The translations under genes were made by a program, and so were the position numbers. A stretch of DNA of 64,000 bases from an uncultured Opitutia bacterium (GTDB taxonomy: Bacteria; Verrucomicrobiota; Verrucomicrobiia; Opitutales; Opitutaceae), in contig CAIONS010000068.1 in assembly GCA_903859715.1 (NCBI GenBank), positions 171,195 through 235,194 of the forward strand. The letters are read 5' to 3'. Below are positions 38,608 through 48,027 of the stretch, piece after piece. Within the stretch, counting starts at the first letter, position 1, and each line of letters opens with the position of its first letter. The notes beneath the pieces are model-generated. The model was not told where the DNA came from and made no database searches. It was given only the letters and a program-made list of their open reading frames with translations.

Positions 38608-39045
38608 ATGAAGACCAAGCACCTTGTCATTTTTGCCGCGACGGCAGCCGGGCTCGCGCTGTTTGCCGGCTGTGTGACCCATCTTGCGCCGCCGCAGGAC
38701 ACGACCAAATACACCGTCGAAAACACGGAGAAATTCGTGCTGCTCGATGAGCCCACGCAACTGGCGATCAGTTGCACCGGGCTGCAGGAAATCGTGCAAC
38801 CGGACGGCCGCCTCATCGAGATTGTCGCCAACGTGAAGAATCGCGAACGGCAACCCATTCAAATCGAGATCAACTGCGTCTTCCGGGACGAGCAGGGGTT
38901 CAGCATCGGGGAGGGCGGGCCGTTCCAGACGCTGATTCTCGCCGGCCGATTGACCGAGGTCGTGCACTTCAAGGCACCCGTGGCCAACGCCCGGAAATAC
39001 ACCATTCGCGTGCGCCAGGCACATCCGGATCCGGTTCACCCCTAG
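38608..39045 (+). CDS. YcfL/DUF1425-like lipoprotein
   Basis: Lipobox LALFAGC; VANVKNRERQPIQIEINCVFRDEQGFSI. Confidence 0.82.
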   Translation: MKTKHLVIFAATAAGLALFAGCVTHLAPPQDTTKYTVENTEKFVLLDEPTQLAISCTGLQEIVQPDGRLIEIVANVKNRERQPIQIEINCVFRDEQGFSIGEGGPFQTLILAGRLTEVVHFKAPVANARKYTIRVRQAHPDPVHP

Positions 39046-39061
39046 TCGCGGCGGACCGGAC

Positions 39062-39394
39062 TCAGGGCTTGGACGGGGACTTGGCGGGCTCCGACGATTT
39101 GGTTTCAGCGGGCGGCGCGGTGGGTTCGAAGCGGATGTTCTTGGTCGCGTCGGCCATATCCTTGGCCGCGGCGTCGATGATGGCCTTTTCCTGCGCGGAC
39201 TCCTTCACCACCGGCTGGCCGCTGGAGAAGTCGATGGTCTTGTTGTCCTGGATCGGCACCTCGGGTCGGACTGCGCTGACCGCAGCGGCCGGTGGGAGCG
39301 TCCCTGGCTTTTTTGCGATCCGGTGATTCCACCAATAGCCAAGGGCGACGCCCATGGCGACGGCCAGCAGGAGCCAGAAAGGATTTCGTCGCAT
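39062..39394 (-). CDS. Hypothetical membrane-anchored protein
   Basis: MRRNPFWLLLAVAMGVALGYWW N-terminal anchor, Pro/Ala-rich tail. Confidence 0.6.
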   Translation of the reverse strand: MRRNPFWLLLAVAMGVALGYWWNHRIAKKPGTLPPAAAVSAVRPEVPIQDNKTIDFSSGQPVVKESAQEKAIIDAAAKDMADATKNIRFEPTAPPAETKSSEPAKSPSKP

Positions 39395-39551
39395 GGCGTG
39401 GATGGGGGCGAAAGGCGGGAAGCGTTCAGTACGGCAGGTCGAGAATATGGAGGGACGCCGGCGTGGCGGCGAGCTTCGTGATGAGATCGGGGCCCATGGC
39501 CGGACGGGAATTCATTTGAAGCGAATTCCTTCTCCGCCTCCCTTGGGCGCT

Positions 39552-40907
39552 GTGTCGCTCAACCCCTACTTTCGCGAAATCCGTCCGACACTGATGCTGG
39601 CGCTGCCGATCATGATCGGGCAGGTCAGCCAGATGCTCATGGGTCTGACCGACAGCGTGATGATCGGGCATACCGGCACCGTGCCGCTGGCGGCCTCGGC
39701 GTTTGGCGGAAATATTTTCGGGGTGTTCTATGTGCTGAGCATCGGGCTGATGCTGCCGATGGCAGTGCTGGTCCCGCGGGCGCGGGGTGCGGGGCGGCCG
39801 GAGGAGTGCGGGGAATACCTGCGGCACGGACTGGTGCTGGCTTTCGTATTTGGGGCGATTGAAACCCTGGTCATTGTGGGACTCGGCCGGCGGCTCGACT
39901 GGTTCCAGCAGCCGCCCGAGGTGCTCGCGATCGTGAACCCGTTTTACTGGCTGATCGGTTCCTCCATCACGCCGGTGCTGCTGTACCTCGCGATGCGGCA
40001 GTTTGCCGAGGCGATGGGCCGGCCGTGGGTGCCGATGGTCATCATGCTCGGCGGCGTGGGGCTGAATGCCTTCCTCAACTGGGTCCTGATTTACGGGCAT
40101 CTCGGCGCCCCGGCGCTCGGCCTGACCGGCGCGGGGATTTCGACCCTCGTCTCGAGGACACTGGGTGTGCTCGTGCTGTTCGGCTGGATCCATGGGGATG
40201 CGACGCTGCGTGCCGCGCTGCCCCGGCGCTGGTTCGCGCCGCTGGCCGGGGGGCGGTTGCGGGAGATGTTGCACCTCGGGCTGCCGGCGTCGGGCATGCT
40301 GCTGTTCGAGAGTGGGGCATTCGCAGCGTCGGCCATCATGATGGGCTGGCTCGGTGCCGCACCGCTCGCGGCGCACCAGATCGCAATTTCATGCGCGGCG
40401 ACGACCTTCATGGTCCAACTCGGCCTGTCATCGGCCGCGGGCATGCGTGTGAGCGCCGCGCTGGGCGCGGGCGACCACGCGCGGCTGCGACCGATCGGCT
40501 ACAGCGCGCTGGGGCTGGGCGGGTTGCTGGCGGCGGTCTTCATGATCCTGTACCTGCTGGCCGGCCACGTGATCGCGGGCTGGTTCGTGCACGATGCCGG
40601 GGTGATCGCGCTGGCGACGCAGCTGCTGGTGGTCACCGCGCTGTTTCAGTTTTTCGACGGCGGCCAGGTCATCGGGGCTTCGCTCCTCCGGGGATTGAGC
40701 GATGTGAAGCTGCCCGCGGTGATCACGTTCGTGTCCTACTGGGTGATTGCGGTTCCCGGCGGCTACCTGCTGGGCGTGCGGGGTCCGTTCGGCCCGCTGG
40801 GCATCTGGGCTGGCCTGGCCACGGGTCTCGCCTTCGCCGCCTTCTTCCTCGCCTTGCGCTTCACGCGGCTGACGCGGCCAAATTCCAGTTTGTCACCCAT
40901 TAGGTGA
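39552..40907 (+). CDS. MATE family efflux transporter (GTG start)
   Basis: LALPIMIGQVSQMLMGLTDSVMIGHTGTVPLAASAFG; 12-TM pattern. Confidence 0.93.
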   Translation: MSLNPYFREIRPTLMLALPIMIGQVSQMLMGLTDSVMIGHTGTVPLAASAFGGNIFGVFYVLSIGLMLPMAVLVPRARGAGRPEECGEYLRHGLVLAFVFGAIETLVIVGLGRRLDWFQQPPEVLAIVNPFYWLIGSSITPVLLYLAMRQFAEAMGRPWVPMVIMLGGVGLNAFLNWVLIYGHLGAPALGLTGAGISTLVSRTLGVLVLFGWIHGDATLRAALPRRWFAPLAGGRLREMLHLGLPASGMLLFESGAFAASAIMMGWLGAAPLAAHQIAISCAATTFMVQLGLSSAAGMRVSAALGAGDHARLRPIGYSALGLGGLLAAVFMILYLLAGHVIAGWFVHDAGVIALATQLLVVTALFQFFDGGQVIGASLLRGLSDVKLPAVITFVSYWVIAVPGGYLLGVRGPFGPLGIWAGLATGLAFAAFFLALRFTRLTRPNSSLSPIR

Positions 40908-40913
40908 CAAACT
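40887..40913. repeat. Perfect hairpin AGTTTGTCACC-CATTA-GGTGACAAACT (copy 1)
   Basis: 11-bp stem, 5-nt loop; identical 27-mer at 57978-58004. Confidence 0.9.
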
Positions 40914-41005
40914 AGCGGAGCACCTTTACTTGCTGAGCTTAGCTTTGACGTCGGTCAGGGTGAGACCGTCGATGGGGAGGAATTCGCACTGCGGCGCCGG
41001 CATGG

Positions 41006-42505
41006 TCAGGCGAGTGCCTCGGCCAGGGTCGCGATGATGTCGTCGGCCGGCTCGGTGCCGACGGACAGGCGCAGCAGATTCGAATCGAGCCCGCTGGCGG
41101 CGAGCTGGGCGCGGCCGGCCGCGGTGTTCACCAGGTCGTAGTGCGCGAGGTACATGAAAGGACAGATGAGGGTCGTCTCCATGCCGAAGCTCGGCCCCTT
41201 GGGCAGCCGCAGGCGGTCGTAGAATGGATCGAGCGGGCCGCGGAGCGTGAAGGTGATCATCGCCCCGACGGCATCGGACGCGCGGGCGATGCGCAGGTAA
41301 TTCGCGCGGGACGCCGGATGCAGCGCCCAGAACACCTCGCGCACGGCGGGATGGGATTCGAGAAACGCAACCACCCGCGGCACACTGGCGTGGATCCGCG
41401 CGAGCACGCGATGGGTGCGGCTGATTTCCACGGCCAGCCGGGCGAGATCGCGGGAATGGAGCGGCTCGATTTTCTTCGCGATGCTGGTGCGCAGGAGGGC
41501 GGCGTCCGCGGTGGCCGGATTGATGACGACGAGCCCGGCGGTGAGATCGCCGGCGCTGGCGGTGTACTTGGTCAGGCTGGTCGCTACGATGTCGGCGTGA
41601 GGCAGGACATCGAGGTTGAAGGCGGAGGAGATCGAGGGATCGAGGACGAGGCGCGCGCCGAATTTTTTGGCCAGGGCCGCGATGCCGGCGACGTCCGGTG
41701 TCTGGATCAGCGGATTGGTGGGCACCTCGGCGACGATGCCGGCGACCCGGCCGGCGTGACGCGCGAGGACTTTTTCCAGGCCCGCGAGATCGAAGACATC
41801 GCTGACGTGAACGTAATCACCGGGCGTGCGGGTGAATTTTTGCAGGATGGCGATGGTGTCGAGATAGAGCCAGCCGAGCTGGATCCAGACGGTGCGGCCC
41901 TGGGCGGCCTGCAGTTCGGCGAGGGCGCGAAACGCGGCATCGACGGCGTTCATGCCGCAGTTTGCGAGGAGGAGGTCGGTGGCGGGCAGGCCGGGAAACG
42001 CGGGTTGCAGGTGCCGGCGAACCTCGGCGAGCGCATCACCGTTGAAGAGTTCCTCGGGCTCGGCCGAGGCGTGCAGGCCGCGGCGGACGAGTTCATCCTC
42101 GGCGGCGCGCGAAGAGAGGAAGCCGCCGATGTTCTGGAGAAACGCCTTGGCGCGGCCCGCCAGTTCGGACGAATCCGGGTGTGCGATACCGTGCAGCCCC
42201 GGCTCGGTGACCCGCACGACTTCGCCCACGCCGAGGTGCGCCGCCAGCCGGTCGGCCATCGTGGCCGAGGAGACGAGCCAAAGCGTATGGCCGGCCAGTC
42301 CGTGTCGGCGGATGAGCTCGCGGGCGAGCTGATGCAGCAAAGGGTGGAGTAGGAAGCGCGGGTAGCCCGAGGTCAGGTGTTTTGTGACGGCCGGGTCCTT
42401 TTCCTCGTAGCCGCGCACATCCCGCATGCTCGGCAGGCTGCACGAGACGGCGTGCAGGCTGGCGGGGATGGGTTGACCGACGGGAAGCGGAGTAAAGACG
42501 GACAT
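41006..42505 (-). CDS. Cys/Met metabolism PLP-dependent transferase (cystathionine gamma-synthase-like)
   Basis: RDVRGYEEKDP; VAEVPTNPLIQTPDV; DIVATSLTKYTASAGDLTAG. Confidence 0.85.
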   Translation of the reverse strand: MSVFTPLPVGQPIPASLHAVSCSLPSMRDVRGYEEKDPAVTKHLTSGYPRFLLHPLLHQLARELIRRHGLAGHTLWLVSSATMADRLAAHLGVGEVVRVTEPGLHGIAHPDSSELAGRAKAFLQNIGGFLSSRAAEDELVRRGLHASAEPEELFNGDALAEVRRHLQPAFPGLPATDLLLANCGMNAVDAAFRALAELQAAQGRTVWIQLGWLYLDTIAILQKFTRTPGDYVHVSDVFDLAGLEKVLARHAGRVAGIVAEVPTNPLIQTPDVAGIAALAKKFGARLVLDPSISSAFNLDVLPHADIVATSLTKYTASAGDLTAGLVVINPATADAALLRTSIAKKIEPLHSRDLARLAVEISRTHRVLARIHASVPRVVAFLESHPAVREVFWALHPASRANYLRIARASDAVGAMITFTLRGPLDPFYDRLRLPKGPSFGMETTLICPFMYLAHYDLVNTAAGRAQLAASGLDSNLLRLSVGTEPADDIIATLAEALA

Positions 42506-42671
42506 GGGGGAGGAAACACCCGAGTGTCGGCCGTGCGTCCCGGCCATGGCAACAGGAAGGTGCGTCATGGCTGCGCCGCCAAAATCTCCTGTGTTTTCCG
42601 GCAGTTTATGGATAAGCTGCGCAAGTGGGCGCAACTCGCGCCCGACAAAACTGAACCCCAAAAACTACCCC

Positions 42672-43097
42672 ATGCATCACGCATTCATGCAACTCAACTG
42701 GCTCGCGGTGATCGGCACCGCTGTAATCGGATTTCTCCTCGGCTGGCTCTGGTATTCCCCGGTGCTGTTCGCCAAATCCTGGATGGCGGAGATGAAGTTC
42801 ACCGAGGAAACAATGAAGGCGGCCATGCAAAAGGGCATGGCGAAGCTTTTCGCGCAGGGTCTCCTCTACACCGTGCTCAGCACGCTCGGCCTGGCGGTGC
42901 TGATCAAGGCCCTCGGCAGCCCGGATGCGTGCAAGGGAGCGGAACTCGGCGCCTTTGTCGGAGTGCTTTTGGTCGGCACGCGAATGTTGAACGGCAGCCT
43001 GTGGGAACAGCGCACGGTAAAACTGCAGGCAATCGTGGTGGGCCACGAGATCGTGCTGTTCGTGGTGCAGGGCGCGATTCTCGCCGTCTGGCGCTGA
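42672..43097 (+). CDS. DUF1761 family membrane protein
   Basis: GFLLGWLWYSPVLFAKSWMAEMKFTEE; 4-TM pattern. Confidence 0.85.
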   Translation: MHHAFMQLNWLAVIGTAVIGFLLGWLWYSPVLFAKSWMAEMKFTEETMKAAMQKGMAKLFAQGLLYTVLSTLGLAVLIKALGSPDACKGAELGAFVGVLLVGTRMLNGSLWEQRTVKLQAIVVGHEIVLFVVQGAILAVWR

Positions 43098-43175
43098 GTC
43101 CTTCAACGCCGGATCAGGGCGACCCGATGCGAAACGGTTTGCGCCCGGCGGCGCGCCCGCGTTGAACGGGCGCGC

Positions 43176-43937
43176 ATGAAACTCGTTTCCTGGAACGTCA
43201 ACGGCATCCGCGCCGCCCTGCGGAAGGGTGCGATGGATTATTTCACGGCGGTGAATGCCGACGTGATCTGCCTGCAGGAGACGAAGGCGCATCCCGGCGA
43301 CGTGCAGCATGTCGCGTGGCCGCTGGGCTACGAGCCGTTCTGGAACAGCGCCGACAAGAAAGGCTACAGCGGCACCGCCGTCCTGACGCGCGTGAAGCCC
43401 CTGAAGGTGACCAACGGCATCGGGGTCGCGGCGCATGACACCGAGGGCCGCGTCATCACGGTGGAGTTTCCCGACTATTACCTCGTCAACGTCTATCAGC
43501 CGAATTCTCAGCGCGGGCTCACGCGGCTGGACTATCGCACGCAGGACTGGGACAAGGCGTTTCTGGCCTACCTGAAGAAACTGGAGAAAAAGGGAAAACC
43601 GGTGGTGTTCTGCGGCGACCTCAATGTGGCGCACACGGAGCTCGACCTCACCAATCCGAAGACCAATCGGCGCAACGCCGGTTTCACGGATGAAGAGCGC
43701 GGCAATTTCTCGGCGCTGCTGGGCAAGGGTTTCGTGGACACCTTCCGCGAGTTTGAGAAAAACACCGGCCACTACACGTGGTGGAGCCAGATGATGAACT
43801 GCCGCGCGCGAAACATTGGATGGCGGGTCGATTACTTCGTGGCCTCGGCCAAATTGCGCCCGGCCCTGAAGCGCGCCTGGATTTCGCCCGAGGTGATGGG
43901 GAGCGACCACTGCCCGGTTGGGCTGGAGCTGGTGTGA
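43176..43937 (+). CDS. xth: Exodeoxyribonuclease III
   Basis: MKLVSWNVNGIRAALRKGAMDYFTAVNADVICLQETK; WRVDYFV; GSDHCPVGLEL. Confidence 0.95.
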   Translation: MKLVSWNVNGIRAALRKGAMDYFTAVNADVICLQETKAHPGDVQHVAWPLGYEPFWNSADKKGYSGTAVLTRVKPLKVTNGIGVAAHDTEGRVITVEFPDYYLVNVYQPNSQRGLTRLDYRTQDWDKAFLAYLKKLEKKGKPVVFCGDLNVAHTELDLTNPKTNRRNAGFTDEERGNFSALLGKGFVDTFREFEKNTGHYTWWSQMMNCRARNIGWRVDYFVASAKLRPALKRAWISPEVMGSDHCPVGLELV

Positions 43938-44030
43938 ACCGGGCTGTCTTTACAGGAGCAAACGGAGGGAATGGAGAAGGCGTGGAAACACGGGTTCACC
44001 CAAAGGATTGCAGACTCTCTTAAAGACCGC

Positions 44031-44057
44031 CTCCGTTCTCTCCGTTACCTCCTGTAA
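44031..44057. repeat. Dispersed repeat CTCCGTTCTCTCCGTTACCTCCTGTAA
   Basis: Exact reverse complement of 31124-31150; also pairs imperfectly with 43947-43975. Confidence 0.85.
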
Positions 44058-44078
44058 GAAAAGCATTCCCTCTTTACC

Positions 44079-44573
44079 ATGATCGAGCTCAAGCCACTCC
44101 TGCTGCAGAAACCGCAGCTCACGCTGGCGGTGGCGGAGAGCCTGACGTGCGGACACGTGCAGGCGCGGGTGGGTGCGATCTCGGGGGCATCGGAATTTTT
44201 CCTCGGCGGAATCACGGCCTATTCCCTCGACGAGAAGGTGACGCATCTCGGCGTGAGCCGGGCGGCCGCGAAGCGCGTGGACTGCGTGTCCGCGGAGGTG
44301 GCCCGCGAAATGGCGCAGGGTGTGTGCCGGCTGTTTGGCAGCGATCTCGGGCTGGCGACGACGGGCTACGCGGAACCGTCGGCGAAATCCAAGGTGGCCG
44401 AGCCATTTGCCTGGTGGGCGCTCGCGCATGTGCGGCGCGGGCGGACGGTGGCGCTGCTCAGCGGCCGGGTCGAATGTCCGGGAGCCTCGCGAGTTGAGAC
44501 GCAGATCATTGTGGCTGCGGCGGCGTTGACGGAACTGGCCGAGTATCTCTGGCAATGGCGCGGGTCGGTGTAG
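44079..44573 (+). CDS. CinA C-terminal-like nicotinamide-nucleotide amidohydrolase (PncC family)
   Basis: TLAVAESLTCGHVQARVGAISGASEFFLGGITAYSLDEKVTHLGV; GLATTGYAEP. Confidence 0.9.
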   Translation: MIELKPLLLQKPQLTLAVAESLTCGHVQARVGAISGASEFFLGGITAYSLDEKVTHLGVSRAAAKRVDCVSAEVAREMAQGVCRLFGSDLGLATTGYAEPSAKSKVAEPFAWWALAHVRRGRTVALLSGRVECPGASRVETQIIVAAAALTELAEYLWQWRGSV

Positions 44574-44668
44574 GGCGGGGTCGCTGACCCCGCTTTTCCT
44601 GGGCCGACGGCTCATCCGGAGGATTCGCCCTACCGTTCAAACCGGCGGGGTCAGCGACCCCGCCCTAC
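44570..44668. repeat. Composite inverted repeat, 24-bp perfect arms GTAGGGCGGGGTCGCTGACCCCGC
   Basis: Arms 44570-44593 and 44645-44668 are exact reverse complements; related arms at 1803-1828 and 1918-1943. Confidence 0.9.
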
Positions 44669-44675
44669 ATTTCAT

Positions 44676-45101
44676 TTACGTCAGCGTGTTCTGGAAGAAC
44701 TCGATGACTTCGCCATTGGGGCCCTCGCAGAAAAAGATCCGGACCGGCACGGGGCCGGCTCCGTTGGTCGTCGGGATGGACACATCGCGCGGCTCCATCG
44801 TGATTTTGAAACCGGCGGTGCGCACGCGCTCAGCGACCGCATCGAGCCGCGTGGTGCGCAGGGCATAGTGGAGGATCGCCCCGTTGGCAGTGCTGGCGTA
44901 GGCCAGGTCTTCGAACACCTCGATGTAATTGCCGTCGCCGGCGTCGAGCATCACGGCGCGCTGCGGCGCCTCGCGCCAGGCGATCTTCTCGGTGGTGCAG
45001 CCGAGCGTGTCCTTGTAGAACCGCATGGTGGCGTCCCAGTCCCGCGTCTTCATGCAGACGTGGTGGAAACCGCCGCCGCCGAGGATCGGGTTCGTGGGCA
45101 T
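44676..45101 (-). CDS. VOC family (glyoxalase-like) protein
   Basis: GFHHVCMKTRDWDATMRFYKDTLG; FFCEGPNGEVIEFFQ. Confidence 0.93.
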   Translation of the reverse strand: MPTNPILGGGGFHHVCMKTRDWDATMRFYKDTLGCTTEKIAWREAPQRAVMLDAGDGNYIEVFEDLAYASTANGAILHYALRTTRLDAVAERVRTAGFKITMEPRDVSIPTTNGAGPVPVRIFFCEGPNGEVIEFFQNTLT

Positions 45102-45118
45102 GCGGACGGCGCGGCGGC

Positions 45119-45796
45119 TCAGGGCGCGATCTGCTGTACGTAGGTCATCAACGGCCCGACCTCGGGCACGGGCTTCACCCAGTCGCTGTAGAGCAGCTCG
45201 GGCATCGTGTAGGTCGTGTCGTAGAGGCTGAAATTCGCGTCGTCGTTGCGCTGGAGCCAGCCGGTCTTGACGGTGGCCCCGGCATACAGGCCCTTCACCT
45301 TGGAGTAGACGAGCACCGGCACCTTGAGGATGTCATGGTTGTACTGCTCCTTCTCGGCGACCTTGGGGCCGGCGACGGCCTTGGCATCGACGCCGACATT
45401 GAAACGCTGGTTGTACAGCTGGCGCGGGACTTGGTCATCGGTGATGACCATCACGGTCTCGATGGCGTTCGCGCCCACCTGCAGGCCGAAGCTGACTTCG
45501 CCGGCACCCACCAGCACGGGAAGGCTCCAATGGCCGTCAGCCCGCTTCACCATGATGACGCCATAGCCGTCCTTCAGGCCGAGGAGAAAGCCCGCCTTGA
45601 ACTGGTTGATGATCACGAGGGCCTTGGCGCCCTGCAAAACTGAGGGGGGAATCGCCGTGGCCGGGTTGCCCATGAATTCCCGGAGGATGGCCTCGCAGGA
45701 TTCAATGCGCGTGATGTATTCGGAGCGCGCGGGGGCCGCCTGGACGGCGGCAGCGCCGGACAACGCGATCAAGGACAACAGGAGGAGTTTTTTCAT
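45119..45796 (-). CDS. SYLF/Ysc84 lipid-binding domain secreted protein
   Basis: PPSVLQGAKALVIINQFKAGFLLGLKDGYGVIMVKRADGHWSLPVLVGAGEVSFGLQVGA. Confidence 0.9.
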   Translation of the reverse strand: MKKLLLLSLIALSGAAAVQAAPARSEYITRIESCEAILREFMGNPATAIPPSVLQGAKALVIINQFKAGFLLGLKDGYGVIMVKRADGHWSLPVLVGAGEVSFGLQVGANAIETVMVITDDQVPRQLYNQRFNVGVDAKAVAGPKVAEKEQYNHDILKVPVLVYSKVKGLYAGATVKTGWLQRNDDANFSLYDTTYTMPELLYSDWVKPVPEVGPLMTYVQQIAP

Positions 45797-45884
45797 GGCT
45801 GGGCGAAAGAGCTGAGTGGTGGCGAGTGTATGCATGGCGGCGCGAACTTGGAAAGCGCGGAGTGCGGGCGGTTCCGCGGTGGTT

Positions 45885-46256
45885 TCAGTCCAGCCCGTGG
45901 GCGGCCAGCTCCTCCTCGTCCCAGCCCAAATAGTGGCCGAGTTCATGGAGATAGGTCAGGCGGGCTTCCTCGCGGAAAACCTCCGGGTCGCCCTCGGCGA
46001 GATCCCAGAGATTCTCCAGATAAAGCAGGATTTGCGGCGGGTCGGGCTGGTCGGAGGAGAACTCGGTCCCATGCGGTTGGCCGGTGAACAGCCCGAGGAT
46101 GTCGGACTCAAACCCCTCCGCCAGCACGCTCGCATGCGGCGTGGCCTCGAAATGGACGGGCACGGCGAGGGCGAGCGCGCGGATCTCCGGCGGGAGCTGG
46201 CGCTGGGTCGCGGCGACAACGTCGGCCGCGAGCTGGGTCAGACGCGCGAGGTTCAC
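45885..46256 (-). CDS. Zincin-like metallopeptidase family protein
   Basis: LTYLHELGHYLGWDEEEL (HExxH). Confidence 0.88.
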   Translation of the reverse strand: MNLARLTQLAADVVAATQRQLPPEIRALALAVPVHFEATPHASVLAEGFESDILGLFTGQPHGTEFSSDQPDPPQILLYLENLWDLAEGDPEVFREEARLTYLHELGHYLGWDEEELAAHGLD

Positions 46257-48019
46257 GGCCGCAGCTCGGAGGAAAGGTCAAAGGCCTCAAACCGCTGGCC
46301 GAGCCACCAGAGTCCGCAGCCCACCTCGGCGGCGAGGATCACCAGCACGGCAACGGCGGCGAGGGCGAGGGCCGCCACGGGCCCGATGAGCCACTGCGTC
46401 GCGAAGACGAGCAGGCCGGCCCCCAGCGCCGCAGGCAGCAGCGCGAGGGCGACCACGAGCAACTGGCCGGCCATGAAAATAATCCGCTGGCCGATCACCT
46501 CGATGCCGCGTTCGGAGCGGTTGCGCACGGTCTGAACCCACGCGGGAAACAGGAGGGCCGCGGCGTTGGGGACGAGCAGTTGCAGCGCGCAGACCAGCGG
46601 GAGAATCGGCACCAGGCCGGCCGCGACGGTGAAGCGCACCGCCGGAGTCAGCCACGTCAGCGCCGGAGAGTGAAAGGTCAGCAGCAGGGTCAGCAGCACG
46701 AGCCAGAGCACGCCGGAAAGGATGGCAATGGGCGTGAGCATCTCGCCGAGCACCACCTGCCAGCCGTGGAGCGGGTAGGTTTTCAGGATATCGGAGTTGG
46801 CGAGATCGCTCCGCAAGTCCTGCCGGGCGAGCTGCGGACCGAGAAACAGCACATATCCCGCCACGATGAAGGCGAACACGGTGAAGATCGGAATCATGTG
46901 GCGGTAGGCCGGATCATGCACGACCCACCGGTAACCGGCGATGATGAGGACGGCGCCGATGACCAGCGTGCGCGGCCGGAAAATCGGAAAGGTGGACAGC
47001 AGGTTCTTCCAGAGGAAGGCGAGTTCGGGGCGGCCGGTGGAGGCGAGCCGGAACGGGCCGGGGCGGGCCTTCATGGCGCCGCGGGCGGCGCGCCAGTTGC
47101 CTTCGCGTACGGCGGCGACCCGCGCGGCGCGTTTTTCCGACTTCGCAATGGAGGCATCCTCAAACGACACCTCGAAGCGCACCACCCACAGGAAATGGGC
47201 GGCGAACACGAGGAGCGCCGGCCCGAGCGCCGCCAGGAAGGTGGCGGCGTCCTGCGCAAAATACGGCCCCAGCACGAGTTTTGCCGGCAGCAGCAGCCAA
47301 GGCAACGGGCCGTTGGCGAGCAGCGTATTCACATAGCCGGCGACGGAGTGGAAGTCGGCGAGATCCGCGGCCTGCGGCGCCCGGAGGTCCCGCCACAGCC
47401 AGCCGAGGGTGACTCCGGCGACGACAACGATCAGCCCCAGGATGATCAGCCGGCGCCGCCAAGGCGTGATACCGTTGTCCATGAGCCGCGTGATGACAAA
47501 CGACGCCCCCATGAAATGCAGGTTCAGCGTCGCGAGGATCAGCCAGATACCGGCGACGTGAATCAGGGCGTTGCCGCCGATCAGGCTCGGTGCCCGGAGC
47601 GAGAACAGGGTGAAAATTCCCGCGGTGAACAGGATCGCGACCTGGGAGTTGAGCAGTTTGTAGTAGATCAGGGTCCGCCGGCGGACGGGGGCCGGGAACA
47701 GGAAGGCGATTTCCGCCTCGGTGAAGGTGAGGCCGGCGCGTTCGTCGGGCAAAATCCAGCTGAGGGCGGCAATGACCAGCAGGATCACCGCACCCAAGGC
47801 GATGAGCGTCGGCAGCAGGTCGGTGGGGAGTGCCACCACGGGAGCACCGGCGGCCGCGACGCGACCGACATGCACGGTCCGCCGGAAGACAATGAAATAG
47901 AAATACGCCGCGCCGACGATGGCGCCGACGAGGTACTTGGGCTGCCGGAGCCGGCGCACGCGCGACAGCACCAGGTTCTGAAGCGACGTGAGCCGCAGGT
48001 AGAGCAGGGCGCTGATCAT
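46253..48019 (-). CDS. Putative ABC exporter membrane protein
   Basis: Multi-TM 588 aa, SLQNLVLSRVRRLRQPKYLVGAIVGAAYFY; immediately downstream of ABC ATPase gene. Confidence 0.85.
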   Translation of the reverse strand: MISALLYLRLTSLQNLVLSRVRRLRQPKYLVGAIVGAAYFYFIVFRRTVHVGRVAAAGAPVVALPTDLLPTLIALGAVILLVIAALSWILPDERAGLTFTEAEIAFLFPAPVRRRTLIYYKLLNSQVAILFTAGIFTLFSLRAPSLIGGNALIHVAGIWLILATLNLHFMGASFVITRLMDNGITPWRRRLIILGLIVVVAGVTLGWLWRDLRAPQAADLADFHSVAGYVNTLLANGPLPWLLLPAKLVLGPYFAQDAATFLAALGPALLVFAAHFLWVVRFEVSFEDASIAKSEKRAARVAAVREGNWRAARGAMKARPGPFRLASTGRPELAFLWKNLLSTFPIFRPRTLVIGAVLIIAGYRWVVHDPAYRHMIPIFTVFAFIVAGYVLFLGPQLARQDLRSDLANSDILKTYPLHGWQVVLGEMLTPIAILSGVLWLVLLTLLLTFHSPALTWLTPAVRFTVAAGLVPILPLVCALQLLVPNAAALLFPAWVQTVRNRSERGIEVIGQRIIFMAGQLLVVALALLPAALGAGLLVFATQWLIGPVAALALAAVAVLVILAAEVGCGLWWLGQRFEAFDLSSELRP

Positions 48020-48027
48020 GCGAAGCC

